This document shows positions 25,047 through 37,700 of a stretch of DNA of 64,000 bases, piece after piece. Source of the DNA: Larimichthys crocea (taxonomy: Eukaryota; Chordata; Actinopteri; Sciaenidae); NCBI RefSeq assembly GCF_000972845.2, contig NC_040033.1:3624241-3688240 (forward strand), written 5' to 3'. The notes beneath the pieces are model-generated. The model had not been told where the DNA came from. It was given only the letters and a program-made list of their open reading frames with translations, and made no database searches. Made by a program: the position numbers and the translations under genes. Every line of letters begins with the position of its first letter. The first letter of the stretch is position 1.

Positions 25047-28000
25047 AGGGTGAGATTGAATGTGTACAACAACGTTGTGCGTCGATTTCGGTGTGTACGT
25101 AATACTGTGTGGCGGTCCGTGTCTTCATTCTGTGTGTGTGTGTGTGTGAGTGGAGAAAAGGTCATGATTACCACTAGCAGCCAATAAGAGAAACCCAGGG
25201 AGAGAGGGGATAGGAATTGCTAGTGGTGACCTTTAACAAACCTGACTTTTTATCTCGTGTGAGTCTTTTCGACTGCATCCTGCAGCGGCGTAACACACTG
25301 CTCTTCTCTCTGCTCCTCTGGGCTCTAGTACTGTTTTCCATTAGTGCATGTAAAGGGGAGCGGCTGGATCAGAGCAATCATCGCAAGCTTTGATTGTTCC
25401 GTTTGTGACTGATGCTGAGTTCACAATGCTAGAAATACAACTGTGTGGCGTCCACCCCACTCATAAATAAACAGCACATACTGTGCATTTCCATGTGTAG
25501 ATGTGATTGTATTCACAGTAAATTAAATGATTACATTAGTTTTGATTGGCTTCTTACACTCACACTAAGTAGAAGATATTGGATCGTACTTAAACATCCC
25601 ACGTATCCCAATTACCACTAAGAGGATGATGTAAATCAGTGCAACATAACCCCGGAGTACGCTATCCGAAGAGGACGTAATATAGCTGAAACACTAGTCA
25701 CAGTGAATGATGATCAGGCTCACAGCAGAGATATGGCACATTGGTTTTTACTGATCAGCCTATAGGAACAGGGCTGTTTCTTGCTATATGTGGAAGCATA
25801 GGGCCCTGTGTTGTGTGAAGAACTGATATGCTTAAAAAAGCATAGCTTTTTTTCAGGATCCACTGAAAAGGTTAGGAATCTCTCCCTCAGCATCTTGCAT
25901 AGGGCCTCCAAACAGCTAGAAGTGGCCTTGTATAGGAATGTTTTAGTGATCTGGAGCTGGACCATGACACAGAGCATGCTTTCTCTGTAGTGTGTTGTAT
26001 TTCTTAGATTTTGAGATTGTGTTGAGGTAAGGAAGAGTTCTACAATTACAAATCAGAGAAGATGTTTATTTTCAAGGCTGATAGTCTTCACAGTCAAAGT
26101 CTTTAAATGTAACACTGCATTCCTGACTCCTGCAGAATTATTTGAAGCCATTTTAAACCACTGATTCAGGAGACGATTTTTTTTTTGCTGTCAAGACAAT
26201 TCTTTGACAGGTGAAGGAATTCATGACCTCAGCGTTTCCCCATCAGGAGCTCTGTCTAGACAGAAAGCAATGTAATGTAATAGAGCAATAGAGTCGGACC
26301 GGACAACAGGACTATAAAAACAACAATCAACAAGACAAGTGTCATGATGTGACTTTCAAATTGAATTCTGGGCTTGGACTTGGCTCTCTCTGTCTGGGTT
26401 TCATTTTATTTACTGCTTGACTTCTGATATTATGGACTGATATGCACTTCCTGCACCTGCCTTACAGTATAGGTAGTCCAACCCTCAATCAGATGGGCAG
26501 CAACATTAAGCAGGCCGTGGTATGGTGCAATAAAGGGAACCTGTCTATTAGGTGGGGTGTCGCTTTTCCAACGTCTGGCATCCATGACAAGTTCTTTGCG
26601 ATGCTGATTCCCAGCAACCTGTTCACCTGCTACACCTCAACTCTACTTATGTAGACTTGGCTGTGAGTCTTTGCCTCGAAGACCAAGATAATATGGTGCC
26701 AAAATATCACAAAAATATGGCCTTGCAACTGTTTTATGAGGAAGGAATGTGTTTGACAAAGACACAAGTGGAGTGTTTTGGTGAGAAGAACTATAAATAT
26801 AAATGAGTTTGTTTAAAATAAAGGTTTTCATTTCATTTCATTTCTCGTCAGCTGTTCTGCTTTACCGGTGGTAGTAAGATCTTTGGCACCTAATTGACTG
26901 TGATTTATTCATACTAGTCAAGTTTTATATTTAATACAGGAACTGTGGAAGTGCACTGTGAACTCACACATATTTTCACGACTTTCAGGTAAAAGTATAA
27001 AGAAAAAGTACAATACCCGGGTTCCTTTAGGGCCTGGTTCTCCTCTCTCCCCCTAAAAATACAACATTGCACATTAGAACACATCTGACTTACAGTAGTT
27101 TTTCTCACCGACAGGGATGCACCTAAATAACAAAATGCCATTTGAGGAATCATTATTAAGAGTTGACAGAATCCTTTAGAGAAAACAAAATGCAGCGTGT
27201 TAACCGGGCTGATCCTGAGTCCTGGGTGTACTGCTTTTGAAGTGTGAAGGACAACCTTCAGCACCATTAAAATTAATCTAAGAAAAATATGAATAATACA
27301 TTAACAAGCATGTTTTTTACAGTACAACATGTAAATGTACAAACTCCTGATGGCCAAAGTTATAAATCATTCATGAAGTGTCGCCTCTGTTGCCATTGGC
27401 AGACTCCATTAGAACCACACAGGTCATTTATTTTATTTTGCTCCTGTATGTTAGTATGTGATGTGACTCACCTTGTGACCTTTGAACCCTGGCAGCCCCA
27501 TGGAGCCCGGCACCCCCGGAAAACCTGACTCCCCTGTTGATCCCTGGAGAGGGGAAAGATTATTGATGTTTGGAAAATAAGATACTCCTCTTCATCTGTC
27601 AGAAAGAACTAAAATATCAAACGTTTCCAGGTGTATTTATGTCTATTCTATTCTGTTTGACGACTTCTCAGGCTGCTGCAGTGAAAAAGAAAATGTTGTG
27701 AGGTAGTAATCAAGGCTGGTTTAATGTGGGTTATAAAAACTTTAACGAATGCAATAGTAATTTCTGCTTTGAGAGATGGCACCTTTAAAATAACCAAGGT
27801 TACCTGTGATTAAGCAGCACCACAAAGACAACTCAGATTCAACTTTTCAAACCACAATGGTTGACATTTATGGGGGGTAATTGCTCAGAGGCATGTCACT
27901 TAACAAACAAGCAGCATTGAAAAGTGTAGCTGTCACTCATCAGGAGGATACAAAGTGCAGGCTGGTGAAATAAGAAGTGGCTGGCAGGATGACAGGAAAC

Positions 28001-31000
28001 AGACAGAGAATGAGGTTGGTTTAGAAAAGAGAAAAAGCTGTCGCCCTGATCGCACCCTGATCCCTCAGGAGGGAATTAGTAGTGCCCTCACTAATCCCGC
28101 CACCACGTTGAATTTTTATGTGGCTGTGACTAACTGTGACTGGGGAATAGGGGTGCATATAGTGTACATGCTTTTGGCAAGTGGAGGCTAAAGGACGGAC
28201 TGTTATGGCAGCGAGAGCGCGTGGAGAGTCACATGAAAGCACAGAGTGTGCAGAGACATGGAACACACCTACAGAGAGGAACAAGAGGGCATGCTGAGGG
28301 AGTTCCTATGCGATAAGACTTGTTTTGGAGCGTGTCAACAGCTGTTATATGTCCAGTGCAGACGAGGATACACACTCCAACTTTAGGACAAACCTCACGT
28401 TCGGTTTGGTTTCATTTAAAAGAACTTCTTTGCTTTCTTTTCTAAAGAAGATTATACCACTCTCTTAACTATCAAGCTAGAGCTAGGAGGCAATTAGACC
28501 AGCTAAGCATAAAGACAAGAAACAGGGGGCAGCAGCTAGCCTGGCTCTGTCCTAAGCTCATGGTGGAGTTTCATGCAAAATATTAGAAAATCTTGTCATC
28601 ACAGTGAGGTTGCCAGGTTTAAAGCCATGTATTGAGAATAAAAACACCAATTGCAGACAAGTCCTGGTTGAATGGAAACCTTGTTATTTCTCAAGAAATA
28701 GTTACAGCACATAACTCAAACCCCTAAACTCAAAAACTGATGCTGTGGCAATGTGGCTTCATGTGGTGTTGGAATAATCAATTACAATCGCAGCTGATTC
28801 ACATGAACACCCACCGAGGCAGAAAACGGAAAATCTGCGTACATGTTGCATGGGTTGACACTGTATTATGCAGAAATGTGGCGAAGATGCAAGGTAACTG
28901 TTGGGTTGATAGTAAGAAACAGATTCATGTGCGTATTGCATATCCATTTGATTGACAGGTGGGTACTGTTACAGGTGGCTTTTTTGAGCAACATGGCTTC
29001 ATTCAACCTGCCTCAGTTCCACCAATGATCCACCTCTTTGTCCAGTTTTAGGGAGCCAGAAGAAGATTGCAGCGCCCAGAGCCACCACACTGAACTTCTC
29101 AATGGCTCTTTAGAAACCTGTGAGTGACGTCCATATCTTGAACTGCCTATTGCAAATACTGTAATCAGCTATCAATGTGTCATTTAGACAAACTGAGCAA
29201 TAAAGAACAACACATAGTCTGGATACTGACTGTTCTGGAATTTTCTATCCTTAGGTTACACATGGTCACGTGTGGTCCTTGAGGTTGTTGCTGCCTTCCT
29301 AGACATAATAGATAGCTGCCGTTGACGTTCCAGTCTGCGTAAATCTGTGTCTCTAGACTAGAATATGCTGACAGTAACACCTCCATGAATGAAGACATTC
29401 TCTTTGACTAATTCTGAGGCATGTAGTATTTGGGGTGTGATCTTTGGGTTTAAAGTCGATCCACCAGGATGAGTTCAGGAGAACATGAGACCGACTCAGG
29501 CACTTCTGATGCACCATGAGAGTGTCTCTAATTCTCCTTGGCCAAGCGTCAATAAATAATACAGCGTAAGACATCAGAGGCTCCTGAACACTTTCTTTCT
29601 TCCTGACCTCACCATTGACCTTTGGCTTCAGCAATTTCTCCACAACACTAACACTGGATATGATAACTCCTGTGATTATCTAACATAAGAACAAATATAA
29701 TAAACACAACAGACAATATATGGAAGCAGAAGAAAAGACAGAAGCTCAAAGATGCTGAAAATCAGTGAAGACAGAGGTTAAAGAAAACAAGGTAGCATGG
29801 TCGATAATCTGCTGCTCCACTCACCTTCTGGCCTGGTGGACCAAAAGGACCAGCAACCCCTGGATCTCCACATTTTCCCTAAATGAAACACACACACACA
29901 CACACACACCATATTTTTCTGACAATACTAAACCTAATTCTTAACATAGTTCTTTGAGTTCTATTTCAAACCATTACAAAAACCAGCACACAGGTCAGCA
30001 AGGGCATATCGGAGTGTAGCTGTTATTTGCATTCATATAGGTGCAGCGCAGCATGCACAAAGAGGTTGCCTGAAGTAGAATATAAATCACAGTATGTGGT
30101 GATTAATCATTATCCTCTCAGCTAGTCCCATTATTAGCCTCTTCCCCGTTAAACAGCTGCACCAGCCACACTAGGTATGACAGTGGTGCATCACGGAAAG
30201 AAGCTTGATAAATGTAGGCGTATGAAAATTATACTGCTGTGTCCATCCGGACAGAGAGGGTCAGAGGGACGACGTGCACATTCACAGCAGAACAAACGCT
30301 AAAAGAGGACTTTATGTTGGGAGTGTGTGGTTGTGTTTTCAGAGTGTAACACACATTTTAATTGTGCAACTAAATTATGCACACAATAATTGTCCAGTTA
30401 TTGAGTGGGATGTCGGTTTAAATGAAATGAGTAAATTAGTAAAAGGGATTATTGTGGTTTTCTTAAAGTAATATTAGCAATACCATAACATAAAAATACT
30501 GTAAATAAAACTTAAAGTAAAAGTTGTGTGTTTTTTATGAGTAAAAGTACAAATTACAAACATCATCAGAAAAATATAGTTATCAACAGTAAGCAAGAGA
30601 AGTGTCCCCTTTCAAAGCATTATATTATTATATTCATATCACTGAATTACTGCTGCTGGCATGTTAATAAGCATGAGGGAATTAAGCAGCTGCAAAGGGA
30701 GCTGATTATACCTGCTTATGCTGTCTATGTATCTGTCATAAAACGTGTTTTGTAATGAGCTGTGCAATAAACGTAGGAGGTCAAATATTTTATAAATGAA
30801 TATGTAGTATCTGAAAATTGTACTGTACAATACTTGGGTAACTATATTTGTGCTATTTTACTATTTACTGTGCAATAATCTGGAATAACCCATCACACTT
30901 TTTTTATTAAACACTATTACATACTGGTTTTTGTCATTTGTCATGGTTTTGTCACATCAAGTACTGTACTGAGTCCTGGTTATCTGGTAGTCGATGAACA

Positions 31001-32885
31001 AACTGTATGATGACTCTCTATCTTCTGCCTGAAATATGCACCCACCAACACTGTACAGATCAAGAGTCATTTCATTTTTTAAAATGTGGCTTATGTTGCA
31101 GTTTCTTGTCTTATTAATACAGTGTGATTTGTCTAATTATTGCTGTAACTGTAAACAGCTTGTTTAAGCTGGTTAAAGTAAGACCACATAACATCTGAAA
31201 GAAGAACTGGCATAATTCATACACAGTCACACACCGCCTCTCTCAGTTCAATACACTCCTAGGTCTTTAGTTTATGGCGGCTAATGTTAGCAACCTTTAG
31301 AGATATCACTGTGCACAGGCTGCTGTTACGCTACATTATCTCATGTTTCAGATAATGATTTTGTCACAGAAACAGAGCCTTCTTTGTAATGTTGTATTGT
31401 AATCTTCAGTAAATGTTATTTAGCTTCATTTTAAAAATGATTATATTGACAGTACTTCATAATCCTGTTCTGCATAACTATCCAACTTATTAGAGTCATA
31501 ATTTAGTGTTAGAAAATGTGAAAAAAGCCTCATTTGCTGGTGAGAAAGCCGTGATGAATGCAGATGTTGCTGTCTGTGGATGTGGATGAACTTCTAACCA
31601 ACCACTGACGTGTGTGCAGGACTACGTTAGTTATTGAGTGTGGTTATTTTGCAGCAGCCTGATGATGCTTAATGATGATGCATGACTTAATCAAGGTAAC
31701 CACGTGTGATCATTGTGTGCCCTTTTCACATGTTGTGTGTTCATTCAGCAGTTATCGTCTACGGATGGAACACGCGGCTTTCAGACTTCAGCGAGGGTTT
31801 AATCAGCCGATAGGGAAGTTTCCATGCAGGTGCTGATAAAACAGAATCCTCAGCTCAGTGCAGACTGCTTCACTGGCATTTACGTCACCTTTAAAACCAA
31901 CAATTCAAATTAATTTTCTAGTTAGGGGAGTGTATAATAGTGTTTAGATTTGTTATGTATTTATTTGCGTATTCTCACTTGAATCAACAAATTATCACAT
32001 TCTGCTGAGAACAGCCTGTTTTCCCCTCCTTTCCCTTCTTAGCACAACGTCAATGAGACAATTTTTCACCTTCATATGCATGAAACTCCTATCTATCACG
32101 GCCGCCTTTCCTAGCATCTTTGTGCCGTGCATGCTGCGCTGAGTATACAAATTCCAGCGGGAGAGGAAATGTGCATTTCAAGGTCAGGGAAATATGAACA
32201 GGCCCTCTTGCCTCTTGTGCCAGTCTTTGCGAAGAAGAAAAAACAGAGCCCTGAGAGGGGCACTCTACAGATTTCACAGTTAATTTACTTGTCATTTATG
32301 CAGCTTTTTGGGGGGCTAAAAGCCAGAGTACCACAGTGTTGCTGTGATCTTCACCACTCTCTTGCAACTTTTTTGCAACAACAAATCCTTTAGAGTTCTG
32401 TAACTAGGCTTCTAATTAAGTAAAAAATCACAAAACCTCACTTTGCATAAAGGTGTAAAGGAGTGAAAGTTTTTTTTTTTTTAAAAGAGAAGCCAACAAG
32501 TATGTGCACACCAGGAGTCCAAATCTGAACCGTCATTGGCAGGACGGCATTTATCACATATTCAGAAACACCTACAATTTGATTCCAAACAAGTTGACTC
32601 CCTCTCAGCAAAAATGCACTTTTCTCTACGGGAACATCAAGAGAACAGGGAGGGAGGGTACAACATTAGAAGAGGCTGAGAATAGCCGAGCGGCTGGGGA
32701 GCAGCAGGCCATTAGCATAATAACTAATTATAACGTTCAACGCACAGACCTTGGGACCATCGCGGCCGATCTCTCCGGGCGGCCCCCGGGGCCCCTGGAT
32801 TCCCTGGACAGAGAGAGATATTGGAGGGGAGACAGAAAGGGAGGGGGAGGGGGAGAAAGGACGAGAGAGGAAAGGAAAGAAGAGG

Positions 32886-32916
<31 letters not shown>

Positions 32917-33016
32917 ATGAAAGAGACAGACACAGTGCTTTGGGCTGAATGTGACAGAGTGCGTGACGGCTTAGTCAGGAGGCACTGAGGGGGAAATGAG
33001 ATGGCTCAGGTCCAGT

Positions 33017-33052
<36 letters not shown>

Positions 33053-34653
33053 CACACATGCACATTCACATACAAACTGGTGTCCACGTTTGCATGCTTT
33101 GCAGATTTAACAGTCCAAATTTGGAGTCATTCATAGAAATGCAGTTACTGAGCTAATTAAGCAAACATTAGCTTCATGACTTGGTTGAAAAAATGCTGTT
33201 TTGGCATTTTTAAGCAAGTCGACTGGAAACATTAAAAAGCACTTAATGACTTCATACATGATATTACACTTTAACATTCTGCGGTCCGAGCAATGGTCTG
33301 AGATTGCAAGAGCAATAATGGAGTTATTGCTAGACAGCAGACAACGGTCCACAGATAGCAAGGCAACATGGATTCAATGTTGAAATTCCATCAGCATCAT
33401 TGTTTTTGTTAAGGTTGAATATTCAAGGCTAGATAACATTGAATCAATGCTCATAATTTTTTACTTTTTCAACGTTGGTTCAACGTTTGTCTGCTATCTG
33501 GGTCATCATCCTCCACCAGTTCATGAACCGTGTACAGTAGATCACAGTAGTTTAAATTATTTAAGATGTTCTTGATGGATATTTTTCCTGTTTACTTTCA
33601 GTTTGGAATACCTCTATGCACTGCAGTCCTTGTCATTGATTGTTGCCTGGGAAGGGTACAAAAAGATGTGCACCACCTTCATGTTCGCTGACTGTTTCTT
33701 TTCAACTTCCAGCAAAGAGCTTCACTGTGCAGGGAGTAAAGGCCTCAATATGCTTCAAAGAAACTGGGGCATAGGACGAGGGCAAAAGTTCAGCTATTTC
33801 GAAGTGCCACACTTAGAAAGGAGGCAAGGATCCCACAATCACAGCCTTTTTATGACTGTGTGTCACTGCCTTTCCCAAATCTCTCCAAGAAATCAGTCTT
33901 GTGTGCGTCTTTTTTGTCTTAACATAATGAAAATCTTGCATAGCAGCTGAACCTGAAATCACAACATTACATGAGAATCCATCTCGCCAGGCTTCAAGCA
34001 GAGAGGTTCAGACCTCTTAGAGGTTTAGGCTAGTACAGCATGAGCTACTGTGCATAGAGTAAAGGACATGAAAATTCTCTTAGTAAGATGGTTTTGGTGT
34101 ATTCTTTATATTTATCATATTACAGGCGACACATGTGACCAACATTGTGTGGAGTTTTGTGTTGTAAATATTGTAGATAATTTGGAATGCAGCCTATATG
34201 TTGATGCCCGGCCTGTGGTTCACACCTGGCTTGAATCTTAGTAACATGCTGAGAATTACATTGTTTGGAAGTGTATGGGAGGCTATGTTCTCGATATTGT
34301 TCTGATCGTGACACAGTTCCACAAAGCTTAAAGGTTTAAATGATTCACAGTGACACTTGCGCCTGAACACTGTAAGCCCTTTAGAATAAAAGCATCAGCA
34401 GAAACACAGTGATGGTGACAATACAGGGACATGAAATACATCATTTCGAGTATAAATAAACATAACACTGCATGACTATTGATTAATAAGTCAAACATGA
34501 GTACGCACAGTTAGAAATGCCAAATTTGATTGGTGTTGGCTGGGTCAACTGACAGTTAATTGGAGTTGAATGTATATTTATCATCGCCCAATTGTATGTG
34601 GTTGCCTAGACACAAGGGGTGGCTCATCCTACCTCCTCCTCCAGACTCTACTA

Positions 34654-34721
<68 letters not shown>

Positions 34722-37700
34722 ACGTTAGATAAGTCAGAGACACACTGCAGGCATAACGTCAAAGCAATGTTCAGTTCTACTGACAGGAATAGAAAGAGGG
34801 GGGTGAAGACTAAAAGATGAAGCTTGTGGTCGTGGATTGGTGACCTCTGTGCTCTTAGATCCCTGCAGCAGGCTTCGCCATTGTTCAGATGCTTTTAACA
34901 AGGCCACAGAGAAAGGATGAGTCAGTCTAGAAACAACAAAATTAGAACTGAAATGCTCCATTTTATTATCGTATTAAGTTTTATATTGATGCTGGATAAG
35001 GATGCAGAAAATATAATAATTTTCTCTTTTATATATTGTTCCATGACAATCAGATAAATAATCTGAGCAGGTTTTCACCATGTAAATGTGTTTTTATGTA
35101 TTTATTGTCTATTAAATGTCTTTCCTTTTACAGTATTATCTGTCTGTACTGTTTCACTTTGGCCACAGGAGGGCAGCATAGCTATGACATACAGCCCAGT
35201 GATCACTATGGAAGCCTGTGTATTCACAATGCTCTGCAGTAATTGCATCTGCCCGTGTGTTAATCTTGTTTACCAGAGGGGGGTGCCCTTACTGTGTATA
35301 CAGCCGTAACCCCGCACAAACTCATCTGACTTTGCTTCTAAATTAACAGCCACTCACCGCTTTAATGGCATTGCTAAATAAACCAAACGGACTCATATGG
35401 CGCCTGAGCTAAATTAATGATCTCATTATGAGCCCACTGCAGAGACACTAATGTGAGCAGTTTTTATGCGTGGAATTCTAAAGAGATAAGACTGTGCTGC
35501 TCAATGACGAATGTGAAAACAGGTGGACCTTGTTACCCTTTTGCCACTTATAATATGTTTTAAATGTGTGGATCCTGTGAGGGTTAAATGTGGGCCAAGT
35601 AGGCCTGGACATGAAGTAGGATTAGTAACATGATCCCTTGTGGCAAGCCAATGTGGGTTGACTGTTTGAGCCCCTTTTCGTGGACAAGGTCAAATTTGGG
35701 CTTTAATTATTTAAGATGTTGTTGATGGGGATATTTTCCCTGTTTACTTTCAATTTTGAATACCAACTCCTCTATGCACTGCAGTCCTTGTCATCGGCTT
35801 GTTGCCTGGGAAGAGTACAAAAAGATGTGCGCTACCTTCGTGTTGCCAACTGTTTCTTTTCAACTTCCAGCAAAAGAGCTTCACCGTGAGGGAGTAAAGG
35901 CCTCAATATGCTTCATAGAAACTGGGTCACAGGACGAGGGCAAAAGTTTAGTGTCACACTTGAAAATGTGGCAAGAATCCCACTGGCCCTCCAAAACTCT
36001 CCCCAAACAATCAGACTTGTGTGTGTCTTTTTAGTCTTAACACAGTGAAATGTAATCTTGCAATCACATGAGGATCCATCTTGCCAGCTTCAAGCACACA
36101 CAGTGGTTCAGACAAATCAGTAGTGGAGGAACAGTGGGCATAATTTAATGCTAGGTGTGTGATTATGTGTGAGAAGTGACAAGGTCAGCTAAAGAGGTTT
36201 TTCTTTTGGTGGGAGAAATGTTTTCACTCTTCTACCAACAGACTTCATTAAGAGTTTGACTACACTGTATGGTTCATTGATCTGACGATGACTTCCCAGA
36301 TGGTTCTGTTTCGAAAACCATCTGGTGCATTCAGATTAAATGAATTGTCCAAGTGGAGGCAGTGACACACACTTTGTCACCCATGTGTCTGGTCAAGTCA
36401 AGGTGTCAGTCAATCAACGAATCAATCAAAAACACATCACCAGCTTTCATAGTGTAGGTGGACACAGATAAAGCCATAGAAATCATCAACATATGTAAAC
36501 TTTTCAGTACTTGACAACTTTCGACTTGAGACAGAATATTTCAGCATGTTGAAAAAAATTTAACCGACCAGTATTCCGCCTTCTCCAGGTGGTCCTTGTG
36601 GCCCAGGCAATCCTATCTCCCCCTAGAAAGAAAATGAACAGCTGATTAGAATGACTTTAAGTCACCAACAATTCGGATGAGTTTATTTGAGGTCACGTTA
36701 CCTGAGGTCCCTTTTGGCCTGGTTCGCCCGGTGGTCCCTTGACACCCTGTGGATGAGTGAAGATTACTTAACGTCTTCATCAGGATTTCAGTATAGGTTC
36801 AAAGGGAATTGATGTATTCTATTCTAATGTTAAATGTTTAGATGTGCTGTAATATACAATGTTTCTCATTTTGATGCAAAGCTTTTACAAAGCTTTTGTA
36901 TATGATAGTTCATCTTATTCTTTACCTTTACCTTATCTCATCCAAGTCTACTTACTCTGGGTCATAAAAACAGACAAAAGCGAAACTAATAAGCTACATA
37001 GCATATTTACACATGTAGAAGCGTGTTTAGAAGAACATACACCAGGAAAATGGTAAAATCTGAGCAAGTAAACAAAGTCTGGCAGGCTAAACGCTCGCTT
37101 CTGAAATGCTCCCGGTGGGGTTTGAAGTCGTATGCAGGACGGACCAAATATGCCACGCTCATGCAACGTGCTGCGAACGGGCCTGGTGGATGTTCCCAAA
37201 AGTGTGTGAGGCTGCCAACCAATACCCGATCCATGCCTCTACAACCGATTCATCTAGGAATTCTTGGCTAATTCGTATTGATTGTGGAGGCTTCTACCGA
37301 CGCAGCCGTATCTCTCACATGTTAAACAGAATATCCGGTCGCATCGGTTTATCGTTCACAACCCTACTCGATAATATAATAATTTATTATGGCGTGCACC
37401 AAGTGAGAGAAATATCTGTTACTATTTTTGTGTCTTGACAAGAAGATCCCCACACTTTGGAAAGTTCAGTAAGTATGAATAGTGGTCACATTATACATTA
37501 TGTTCTGTCATGTCAGGCTATGATCTACTAATGTGCTTTGTGAAAGCGGCGCTGTTGAAGATTCCCTACCTGTCATGCAAACATTAATGGATCATACTGG
37601 AGGATCAAAGTGCTTTGAATTCAGATTATGTGAACCTGCACTAATGATTCCACTACAGATAAAGTAAACCAAGTATAATTCCTTGGGGTTTAAATAAGTC

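Noticed and set aside
24698..25187. Long open frames through the microsatellites (poly Thr-His / Val-Cys)
   Set aside because: Dinucleotide repeats give open frames by chance; no coding signals.
26442..26654. 70-codon open frame ([14 protein letters not shown]...)
   Set aside because: Reads like protein at first sight, but no domain, no splice context and no codon pattern that I could support.
34556..34820. Open frames of His-Thr or Val-Cys repeats
   Set aside because: Product of the (GT)32 repeat.
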